DNA of 64,000 nt. It comes from Nemertoderma westbladi. Its lineage: Eukaryota > Xenacoelomorpha > Nemertodermatida > Nemertodermatidae. Position numbers and translations under genes: made by a program. The notes beneath the pieces are model-generated. The model was not told the DNA's origin and made no database searches. It saw nothing but the letters and a program-made list of their open reading frames with translations. Shown here one piece after another: positions 42,466 through 51,887 of this stretch (its first letter is position 1; every line of letters begins with the position of its first letter). The DNA lies in assembly GCA_032718475.1 (NCBI GenBank), contig JAUCBJ010007488.1, positions 1-64,000 of the forward strand, written 5' to 3'.

Positions 42466-42899
42466 AATAAGAATCAATTACGGAAAATTATTAAACATTT
42501 GAAGGAAAATGAAGAAAATAAAGAGGAGACATTGACCCAAGTTCTAGGAAGTAAAATTAAATTACAGAAATTTATTAAACATTTAGAAGATAATGATGAA
42601 AATAAAGAAGAGATATTGAGACAAAATATTAGGAAACAAAAATCAAATGCGGAATTTGATTAAACAAATGGAAGAAAATGAAGAAATATTAAAGATAAAT
42701 TAAGATATTAAGACAGGTCCTGTGAAATAAAAGTAAATTACTGAAAATTAATGAACAATTAAATAAAATTGGGAAACAGTTGGGTAATGAGGAAGATGAA
42801 AGTAAAGTAAATCAACCAGCTTTTACTAATTTTCGAAGACCTATGATAAAAAAAAAACTCTCATTCAGTATATGCCCGCGCAGGACGACGCTATTGACA

Positions 42900-43545
42900 T
42901 TTGTTTGTTTGAGTTCCTTTCATAATAATATTAGGGCTATTTATCCCTAACAATTATATTAGTATTAGGACTATTTATCAATAACAATTATATTAGTATT
43001 AGGACTGTTTATCCATAATAATTATATTGGTATTATAAATGCATTTACCCCACAATATTTATTACCATTAGTTCTATTTATTCAAGAAATTATATGTTTT
43101 TATAATATACTTTGGACGACTAAGTCATAATATTTAAAACTTTAAATAAGGGTTGAGTTATTTTATAAAGTTAAGAAGAGTGCATCAATGGAGGCAACCT
43201 GAAGTCTAATCTCTTGGCCTTTACTCATAAGACCGCACATTAACTCCCAAGGTTGCATACTATCACTATAGCTGGGAGAGTCAAAGCTAGTGTACATTAG
43301 AGTCAGCCAAGAGCTAGGAAAAAAAATAATGTTCTTCTAGGGTTCGAAATCACAACCTTCTAATTAGAAAACTAAGCATATGATCAGCTTGAAGGCCTTA
43401 TACCCTTAATCTGAGGCATCGAGCAGCCAATCAGACAGCAGATGCGAGTACAGTTGTAAAGCTCATCCATGGTGAGATAACGTCACACTAACTCTCAAGG
43501 ATAGTTATACTCACCATTCAAATATCCCTCGCAAACCAGATTCCC
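42900..43545 (-). repeat. Hairpin-linked repeat body, inverted copy of 17.5-18.3 kb
   Basis: Contains in reverse order the AT-rich ATAAATAG units, the TTCGAA-type B-box region near 43342, and the arm AACTCTCAAGGATAGTTATA at about 43490-43510. It is the inverted counterpart of 17520-18300. Confidence 0.75.
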
Positions 43546-43798
43546 CACATCATCACTATGCCTCAGTGCCTCAGTGAGGCATAGTCTATGCCTCAGTGAG
43601 GTATAGTCTATGCCTCAGTGCCTCAGTGAGGCATAGTCTATGCCTCAGTGAGGCATAGTCTGTGCCTCAGTGCCTCAGTGAGGCATAGACTATTCCTCAG
43701 TGCCTCAGTGAGGCATAGTCTGTGCCTCAGTGAGGCATAGTCTATGCCTCAGTGAGACATAGTCTGTGCCTCAGTGCCTCAGTGCCTCAGTGAGGCAA
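43546..43798. repeat. Tandem palindrome array TGCCTCAGTGAGGCATAGTC
   Basis: About a dozen copies of the unit, each able to form an 11-bp-arm hairpin (ACTATGCCTCA-G-TGAGGCATAGT). It joins the hairpin arm at its left end. Confidence 0.9.
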
Positions 43799-44022
43799 TT
43801 AAACCCAAACCAGGAGTCATAAGACATCTATTAGGGTTTAATTGTACCAATTAATTGATGACATCTATCAATTAGGGTCTAATTAGCTTAATTAGGAGGT
43901 GTCACCCAGACAGTCTGGTGCCAATAACATCCATAGGATGTCATTGGGTGTAATCCAGACAGTCTGGCGCCAGTCAGTGAGGACCAACTGTCGCAAAGAG
44001 GAGCAAGACCCTACTACTCATG
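43799..44022. other. Unassigned spacer with repeated palindrome
   Basis: CCAGACAGTCTGG (a perfect odd palindrome) followed by GCCA occurs twice, at about 43907 and 43958, around AATGACATCC/GGATGTCATT inverted sequence. No gene is seen. Confidence 0.4.
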
Positions 44023-44875
44023 GGCTTTCCATCATGCTTATTCACTCCATGAGGATGCCAAAGCACAAGATTATGCACTGGCTGGTCCTCACGGCGAAAT
44101 CAATGTTCTGCAAAGCGGAGGCAACTTTGTTCTAGTGTCAAGCTTGGGGGAACCAATGAGACATATGTTATATAGTGTCTGGTTGGAGATGTGTGTATTG
44201 TACTTGACACAATGAACCCGTTGTAGCATTCTTGTGAATGTGCCATCCAGGGATTTGGTGTCCTCAGCAGTTAGAGCCCAGCATACTCCCATAGAGGAGT
44301 ACTGGAACTACTGCTGTCTGAATAATCGGACCTTAAGTTTCTGATTAATTCTCGGTGACTTCCAAATCCTGGAAGCCTATTCAAGACTGCCCATGCCTTT
44401 TCCTTACATATTCGAAGGTCCTCACCTGACTTCCGGATCCATGATCCCAGGCAACAGAAATCGTCCACATGCTCAAGCATACCATCCTTTGAGCTTATGC
44501 TCATCCGGTCAGAGACTTGCTGAGGACTTTCAAAGTTAACTGCCAAAATTTTGGTCTTTCTGGAGTTAATAAAAAGACCAACATTAGAAGCAGCATGTTC
44601 TAATGAGCTGAGGAGCCGCTGGGCTCCCTCTAATGATTCTGAGAGTACTCCGAAGTCATCAGCAAAGTCTAGATCAGTTAGTTACTTGGCAGAATTTCCT
44701 CGACTTCTGGAGCCAGTAGGTGCAGTTATCATCACCCCTTCATCATTATGATGATCTAAGGCTAAGGACATGCGTAGAACATAGTCAACCACAATTATAA
44801 ACAAGAATGTTGCAAGTGTGTCTCCCTGGAGGACGCCCCATAACACTTCAAATGGTTCTGTGTCACCATACAGTC
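44023..44875 (-). pseudogene. RTE-A fragment, both ends missing
   Basis: Matches 58275-59110 of the intact element: CWALTAEDTKSLDGTFTRML, HVDDFCCLGSWIRKSGEDL and VNFESPQQVSDRMSISSK are recognisable on the minus strand. Several indels break the frame (for example around 44290 and 44375). The 3' end lacks the (ACT)n tail, starting at GGGCTTTCCATCATGCTTAT, and the 5' end stops near ACCATACAGTC, just short of the catalytic-side sequence seen in other copies. Confidence 0.85.
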
Positions 44876-45470
44876 TGCTGTTGGTTATTACCCAGGCAGT
44901 GATGCAACGGCAGGCAATCTGCAGTCCATAGTAGATTATGCACCCAGGAGTAGATCAGTAGATCCCAGCATCAAGTTCAACGAACCCAGCTACCAAGTCC
45001 AGAAGTCCTTAGAGGTCAATGAGCTAATCTGTCGTTCTTCTACAGACGTAGACGCAGACGTGGCATCTAAGGTATACAGGTTGGTGGTACTCTGGGAAAT
45101 TCATTTGGTGTAACAGTTGGTTGTAACAGTTGGGCTTGATGTGCGGAACATCCTCGGGAACCTCTCGCCAGTCAGCCAATGGGTGATACAGATGACCGTT
45201 TTCAACCCTTCACCCTTAGACTGTCAGACTGTTAGAGAAAGGCGAACCATCATAGCGTTATCCTCATCCTGTCATCCCCGAGTCGCATTGGCAATGCGGC
45301 AATCCAGTTACTAATAACTAAATTAATAATTACGGTCTGACAGTTGTGTGGCGAAATGTCGTTCTGTCGTTGGTACGTGCTTGCTTCCGAGGATTACTTG
45401 AACTAGGCCTATACCATATACCAGTATTACAGAAAAACGAGCAAGTTTGTTGTTGCTGACTTCCGGTATA
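44876..45470. other. Unassigned sequence
   Basis: Looks non-repetitive within the window. I found no coding match and no regulatory motif I would defend. Confidence 0.25.
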
Positions 45471-45472
45471 TA

Positions 45473-45826
45473 TAGCGGTGAGAAACAATCAAAATTCGAG
45501 TTCGATGAAGAAATAAAAAATTATAGATATTATCAGTCAAATTGTATTAAATTATTAGGTTAACATTATGACAGTAAAAACGGTTTTATTAAATATTGGT
45601 CGTAGGGGCCGTTGTTGTAACTCACGTGACTCACGTGTCACGTAACTCACGTGTCACTGTTGTTACAACAACGGCCCCTACGACCAATATTTAATAAAAC
45701 CGTTTTTACTGTCATAATGTTAACCTAATAATTTAATACAATTTGACTGATAATATCTATAATTTTTTATTTCTTTATCGAACTCGAATTTTGATTGTTT
45801 CTCACCGCCATATACCAGTATATAGA
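45473..45826. mobile_element. Long hairpin MITE with CACGTG loop
   Basis: Arms of about 150 bp (45473-45622 and about 45670-45826) are near-perfect reverse complements, beginning GGTATAT...GCGGTGAGAAACAATC. The ~45-bp loop is made of repeated ACTCACGTG/TCACGT motifs. No ORF. The ends extend into GGTATAT on both sides. It is a foldback or MITE-type insertion; target duplication is unclear. Confidence 0.85.
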
Positions 45827-45889
45827 GCTACCGGCTGACTGGTACTCTACATTATTAAGAAACATTAAAATATATAAAGCAATACATGA

Positions 45890-46085
45890 AAGCAACAGGT
45901 AATTGAAAAACTAATACCAGAAATAGATTCTCCGTAATTTTTTACCCCAGAATGTGTATGTTTATCATTCAAACAGGATACTGGTAACATTAACAACATG
46001 GCCTTCGCTAGCGAAGTCTGGATTTACCGTGTGCCAGTTCTTGCTTCAGTAGTCCTTGGTTTTCACCAATGAACGATTTTTTACC
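45890..46085 (-). repeat. Dispersed repeat, copy 2
   Basis: Inverted partner of 16090-16285 (TAATACCAGAAATAGATTCT, AACATGGCCTTCGCTAGCGA, AGTAGTCCTTGGTTTTCACC). Confidence 0.75.
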
Positions 46086-46868
46086 ACAAAACAGCCCGAA
46101 CGTACTAAAACCCCCTTTAATTGTTCAAAAACAATAATTGTGTGCTGAAATTATCCAAGAAGATAGCCTACATTACTAAGGCCAAAGTCTTAGCCAAAGG
46201 TTTTGCCAAAGTCTTTGCCAAAGTCTTTGACCGAGAACTTCAACCCAGCTGGTTTTATAGATTCATAAACATGATATATTTTACTTAAAAAAGCCCTAAA
46301 ATTTATAAAATTTTTGAAAAAAACCGACCTGCATAAAATGTGCATACTTCTCGAACAAACAGGTTTACACAGCTATCTATACGCAGTTGTCTTAGTAAAA
46401 GATAACAGATCATTGTGTTAATTTATATATTTATATATAATATAATATATGAATCGAGAGTACACGTTTATTACCAAATAATTTTGGTTTTCGTGGTTAA
46501 ATTAATTAATTATTTATTTAGTAACAGCACAATTTTTTAAAATTAATAATATTCTAGTAATTTAATTTATAAAACAATAATGAGTTAAAAATCATGTAGG
46601 TTGATGTTCATAGTTCATTAAAAACAGGGCAGCTTTCAGCTTCGATAATCCACGAGGAAATGAGGTGCAATTAATGTAATGGGTGGCTTCTGTTGCTTGG
46701 CAACTGCATAAACAGCAAATGCATGAATCGATAGGTGACCAGCAGTTCGGTGTGGAACATAGCTTATGGTGGCAACCGTTTGGCACTAGCTGTGCCATTG
46801 ATCGCCGCCGATAGCCTGTTAAACCCGCTAAGTTAGTGTCAGAGCTCGAAGCGTTGTCAATTGATTCT
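46086..46868. other. AT-rich unassigned sequence
   Basis: No gene seen. It includes short direct repeats of AAAGTCTTTGCC (46190-46225) and a long AT tract around 46400-46560. Confidence 0.3.
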
Positions 46869-46918
46869 AGAATAGGGGTGGACCGGGCATTTCTTCTTAC
46901 TTATTAGTTAATTGTTAT

Positions 46919-48126
46919 GTTATTGTATTGTTATTGTAATTTCGGCGTTGTTGTGTGTATTTATTGCGGTTTTCTGTCGACAGTGTTTCTTGCATTCTGT
47001 TGAAACTTTCTGTTACTTCTCTTTTTGCAGTCCGGCAGTCATTATCAAACCAGCACTTTGTCCGTCTCTCTTTACGTGGTTTTGCAGAAACATGTAATGC
47101 GTTTGCTATATATTACCACGATGTATCAACCCCTTGCCTTAAATCATCCTCAAAGTCGCCACTTTTCAACAGTTTGTTGAGTTTATCAACATCAATCTTC
47201 CGAATTGTAGGCGTTCGTTGTTGTCTGGATTCAAAACCGTCGCACACTACATTTACAACTATGGCCTGGTGCTTTGTATTTGCGGTTGGCTTAACAGTAA
47301 TCTCCACGCGGTTCAATATAGAGTCGTCTACAAATACTAAGTCGATTGTGCTCTGTCCGTTCCATGAGTAATATGTTGGAATTGTCGGATCATTAATACA
47401 GTGTAAATCTGCTGCTGATAAACCACAGCACAATAAATCACCTCGATCGTCTGAGTCATCATCTATTCTACAGTGGAAATCACCCGTAAGTATAATAACG
47501 TTCCCTGTTTTGTTTCTGATGCTGTTAATTATTGGGATGAGCTCACATAGAAAATCTTCAACGTTTATCCCGGGGGCGAAGTAACACGATATTACTACAA
47601 ACTCCCCAACAGATACAGCGATTACTGACTTAGTGGGCACTATGACCTTTTGAAGTACATTGAGTTTCGTATTTATTCCAACTGTAATGCCGCCAACTGG
47701 ACGTCCTCTGGCAGGTTTATCGCACGGAATATTAAATGATGTGTATCCCGGAATAATCAGGTCAAGTTCCATTGTTTCAGTGAGCAGTAGAACATCGGTG
47801 TCACTGAGGGTGTTGTCCATAGTCGTATCCATTGTCGATTGGAAACCTTCCACATTCCATACAACAAAGCTGATAGATTTACTAGGTACATTTGAGTCAC
47901 AGGGAAGGTTCTCTGAGAACGGGAGGGCTGTGAGTAATACAACGTTTTCCGCTACATTATATCTACTGCATAGGGATTGATGCTTGAGTAAACTGGCGTT
48001 ATATCTGTACGGTTTCCCACATCCAATGCATATAGTTTTTCCTGGGATCGGCCGGGTGTTGGATTTTGTTGTGCTAGTTTTTACAGTTGATAAGTTCGAG
48101 GGTTCTCTTGTATCTTTGAGTCAGGT
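46919..48126 (-). pseudogene. Non-LTR retrotransposon ORF2: zinc finger plus AP endonuclease, RT missing
   Basis: On the minus strand, in one frame from about 48126: a C-x2-C-...-H-x4-C finger (CIGCGKPYRYNASLLKHQSL), then FVVWNVEGF and an exonuclease-endonuclease-phosphatase fold with LLLTETMEL, ILTGDFHCRID, WNGQSTIDLVFVDD and KHQAIVVNVV, ending at a stop at 47113. In another frame the usual linker continues (KCWFDNDCRTAKREV) to about 46919. No RT follows. This is the 5' two-thirds of a jockey/CR1-group LINE whose 3' part is lost, the reverse of normal 5' truncation. Confidence 0.7.
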
Positions 48127-48899
48127 CGTTATTCCAGTTGTTCGGTTGGCTCGTGGTCTAAGTCCATACGATTCCCGCTCTTCATTCGAGAGGCGATAGT
48201 TTCGTATTACGCAATTTTCTTCCCAGTTTGCAGGATCCATTAGATTTGCGCGGTCATCTTGAGTGCATGTAATATGGAACGAGTTTGACACCTCGTCGTC
48301 GGACTCAGAATGCCTGTGCAGGGGTTGTGGTGTCGAAGCACATCCGTGAACAGTATACCTTCATCTCTTAAGTACTGTTTGACGTTGTCGGCAGTTACGT
48401 TTTGATTAAACCTACCCACATAAATGTGGGCTAACTGCTGTGTCCTGACACGTTGGTCGACCCGGCGTGACGCCACAGTAAGACTAGTGGCAGTCGTTGT
48501 GCCGCGACTTGCAGGTTGCCGTGGGTGTGGATAACGGTTGTTCTCATAGACGTGTTGCATGTAGTCAGCCGGCTGGGTTCCTTGACGTTGAACTGTTGAC
48601 GGCCGGTTCCCTACCGGGGTTTGGCACTCCGGCCTCATCCGGTTGGTCGTGGAATCAGGATGTGATACAGCGGAGCTGTATGTTCTCTTCGTTAGTTTGA
48701 TTATTTTGTCCTTAGCCTGAATAGTTTCTTCACGTGATGTAGCGACCTTGCTGATGGCTGTTGTGTACATTGATGACATTTCTCTTATGATGTCCATGAA
48801 GTTCTTCTCGTCTTCGTTCGAGACACCTTTCTTCCTCTTAAACTCTCGCATCATGTGGATAATATCGTCCTGTAGTTTTATATATGCAGGCGCTTCCAT
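48124..48899 (-). pseudogene. Non-LTR ORF1 (RRM-like), frameshifted
   Basis: Starts at ATG 48897-48899 (MEAPAYIKLQDDIIHMMREF). A helical N-terminal part, a Pro/Arg/Thr-rich linker and an RRM-like segment (HIYVGRFNQNVTADNVKQYL) follow. At about 48330 the expected continuation moves to another frame (NSFHITCTQDDRANLMDPAN, then IRNYRLSNEERES) ending near 48124, just before ORF2. ORF1 proteins of this kind coat LINE RNA. The first frame ends at 48240. The upstream open frame fuses through the serine-coding microsatellite into RTE-B, which is accidental. Confidence 0.6.
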
Positions 48900-48976
48900 T
48901 GCAGCATAAATAAAATATAATAAATACAAATAATATAATATAATATATGTATAGCACAAAAGAAAATATATAGTTG

Positions 48977-49016
<40 letters not shown>
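48977..49016. repeat. (TAC)n microsatellite at element junction
   Basis: About 13 TAC/ACT units. On the minus strand it encodes a serine run that bridges the RTE-B RT and the LINE ORF1 frame. Confidence 0.95.
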
Positions 49017-49017
<1 letters not shown>

Positions 49018-51235
49018 TCCACTTTATTTAGTAGAAGCTGTGCATCTGCTAGCGTATTAGAGAGCAGGGCGATGTCATCCGCAAAGTCGGTGTCTGTGAT
49101 TGTAGTTGCCGGATATCTACTACTTCTGCGTTCTTGAAGTGTGAATCCCAGATCTTCACCCTTTGTGGCCGTCCTCATTGCATAATCCAGCACAATCACA
49201 AATAGTAAGGGTGCTAATGTGTCACCTTGCAGTACGCCAGCCAGGATTGAGAAAAACTCAGTTTCACCATCTGGTGAGAGTACCTGCGCTTCTGTGTCAC
49301 AATATAACAATCCAATGCCAGTAACAATTACTTCTGGTATTCCATAAGCTCTTAGGATTTCAAGCATTTTACCTCTATGGATGGAGTCGAATGCTTTCTT
49401 GAAGTCCACAAAAGTCATGACTGCGGGGAGATTCTTTGACTTAATTCCTTCAATCAGTCTCCGTAGTGCAAGTATCTGAGCTATTGTTGATCTACTTGGT
49501 CGAAATCCGTTTTGGCTCTTACGCAGTAGTTTCTCTATGTGAGGCCTAATCCTATATAGAATCATTTTATTGTATATTTTGGCAGCTACCACAAGCAGAC
49601 AGATCCCACGATAGTTTGTTGGTATGCCGAGGTCTCCTTTCTTGGGGAGAGGCTTTAGTTGACCTTTAGTCCAAATTGGTGGTGGCTTTTCCCCTTTTAA
49701 CATCCGGTTGCAAACATTCAATAACGGTCTATTTAGCACTCCGGTTTTCCATACCTCCGCTGGGATTTCATCTAATCCACTCGCTTTATTATTGGACATG
49801 CTTTTAATGCTTCTCTGGAGTTCGGCACGTGTGAAGTCTCCTGTTTCTATAGGTAGTGTCTTTTCATATATTTTCCTTATAGGGCTGACCCCGATGTTTG
49901 GTGGCTGCCCAAGCAAGTTGCTGAAGTGATTATTCCACTTCCCAACACATTCTTCAGGACTATCGGCTTTGAGGCGCCCCTTTGCACAACTTTTCCGACC
50001 AGATACCTCATTTACAGTTTGCCAGGTAAGTCTTGATTGTTGCTGTATGGGAGCAGTTGCAATTGCTTCAGTTTTATCCTGTATGTACTTTTCCTGGCTG
50101 ATGTTGTAGGCCAATTTAAGATCGTCCTTAGCTTTCTCAACCTTGTTAATATTTTCGGTTGTTGGTTGTTCGGTTTTAACTTTGTAGGCTATCTTAAGAT
50201 CTTCTCTCTTACAAGTAACCTCAGAGTTTTGCCATGGCACATACTGTTTTCGTTTAAGTTTCTGGCGGATATGCCTCTTAGCTGATTCCTTGTGGGCTGT
50301 TATTATATTCTGGTAAATTGAATCGGTGGATTGGTCTTCATCCATTGACTGAAGTGCTTCAAAGCGGTTTTGAACTTCTACTGTATAAGCACCCTTTACA
50401 GCATTGTCAGTTCAGAGTTTCTCCCAGTCATATTTGATTTGCTTGCTTGTCCTGGGTTTGCTGGCTCTCAAACTGAGTCTGATCTCCGCAGTCACAATTC
50501 TGTGGTCCGAACCAATTAGGTTAAACGTGCTGTATGCCTCGCAGTTGATCATGCTGTTTCTCCACTTTTTGTATATAAGGATGTAATCCAGTTGTGCTTT
50601 GGTTCCATTAGGGTATTGAAAGGTCCATAGCTTCCCCTTACTCTTTTCGAATGTGTTGTTTGTTGGTATCAATTCACATTCTTCCATTAGGTCTAAAAGT
50701 AAGTACCCATTTCTGTTAGAACTGGTGTTATAGGTGTGACCCTTGATGTCTTCTGGTCCAATTTGCGCATTCAGGTCACCAGCAATGACTTTAACATTGT
50801 GTTTCGGGATGTCCTTAATAAGTCCAGTCAGTTCTTCATAAAACTTGACTGCTTGTTCTGGTTCTGATGCATTGGTTGGACTGTAGCAACATATAAATGT
50901 TGTCTTGGGATTCCCATCAAATGTTGCGATCATATCCCTGGAGTTTATAGATTCGATGTTGTTTAGGGTCTTAAGTGCAAATGGGCTTAGCAGAATTCCT
51001 ACTCCACCAATTGATGCATTGGCCGAGTTTCTTACTGCTGAGCTTGTTACTAACGTCCATCCATTTCCAATGTCATTGTACTTCATGGCAGTGTCTTCAT
51101 GACAAATCCGATGTTCTTGGATGCAGATGATGTCGATGTTATATTCCATTGCCAGAGCGACCATGTCACCCTGTACATCTATACAACTGCACAATAATGT
51201 TACTCGAATTGGAGTTCGTCTAGTTCTAGAACACT
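49017..51235 (-). pseudogene. RTE-B element: endonuclease plus RT, one stop, 3' end missing
   Basis: Minus-strand frame from about 51230: LLCSCIDVQGDMVALAMEYN, ICIQEHR, CCYSPTN, AGDLNAQIG, LDYILIY and SDHRIV (AP endonuclease), ending WEKL then TGA at 50412-50414. The same frame continues to the RT: LKPLPKKGDLG, NYRGICLL, QNGFRPSRSTIAQ, TFVDFKKAFDSI, GVLQGDTLAPLLF and DTDFADDIALLS, stopping at the microsatellite right after KVES. The single TGA is the only visible break in about 720 codons, so the copy is fairly young. RT thumb and 3' UTR are absent. It is related to but distinct from RTE-A (FRPSRST against FRKGRGT). Confidence 0.85.
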
Positions 51236-51239
51236 ACCT

Positions 51240-51640
51240 TGAGAAAACATTAAAACCAATTCTAAAATCGTCAGCACTAGAGAGGATATGGCAGTTGCCC
51301 TGTAATTAGATGATGAAGCAAAATCACCCAATTTATCCTTGATTAGAGGTACTAAAGCGGACAAGAAAACCGGTATATACCCATGCAATAGAAAACTATT
51401 AAACATAACACTCAAGTGAAGAGCTACATCTTTATCAGCATTAATAAAGCAATGAGAATTAAAAATAAAACTAACATCAAATTTGCCCGATTTCAATTAA
51501 TTTATTGCACTGCTAACTAACTCCGGTGAAATATTATCTACATTAATATCATAATTAGATAACAGTTTATTTACTTATATTTCTAAAGGCTTGAAATCAG
51601 AATTATTATTCTGATTATACAATGTACAAATGTACAGAGA
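51240..51640 (-). pseudogene. CR1/jockey-like RT N-terminal fragment
   Basis: Minus strand: LLSNYDINVDNISPELVSSA, LKSGKFDVSFIFNSHCFINA, HLSVMFNSFLLHGYIPVFLS, VPLIKDKLGDFASSSNYRAT and AISSLVLTILELVL. This is the RT start (selection of K-SGK-DG, H-x-LFN...HG-IP, P-I-K, NYRAI-LSS). One stop near 51498 breaks the frame. It ends where RTE-B begins. Confidence 0.65.
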
Positions 51641-51885
51641 AGCAAAATTATTGGTTATAGAATCATCCATACGCAAAACCGTCTACTGTATTAGTGAAAT
51701 TAGCATTATTTCATTCAAGTAGTAGCTTTATTAAAAAAATAGATTTTGGGTAATGGTCCCCTTACAGATTTATTGATTACAAATGGTAATAGTAGAACTA
51801 ATGGTACTTCATAGTAGAACTTTAGAAATTTACAACAATTATTTTCTTAATTATATTAAATGGAGAACTGAGTATAACACACTGA
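51641..51885. other. Unassigned sequence before satellite
   Basis: AT-rich, no gene seen. Confidence 0.3.
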
Positions 51886-51887
51886 TA

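Larger units (their letters stand above)
40921..42955. mobile_element. DNA element with ~140-bp terminal inverted repeats
   Basis: Left arm 40921-41062 (including GAACTCAAACAAACAAATGT, TCGTCCTGCGCAGGCATATA and TTAGTAAAAGCTGGTTGAT) and right arm 42810-42955 are reverse complements with few differences. Inside lie palindromic TGCCTCA repeats (41063-41220), a single arm of the 17.5-kb hairpin family (41340-41475), a C2H2 mini-ORF and an acidic ORF. The AT-rich ATAAATAGTCCTAATACTAA units flank both sides, as in the 18.2-kb copy. No transposase is recognisable, so it is non-autonomous or a foldback-type composite. Confidence 0.7.
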
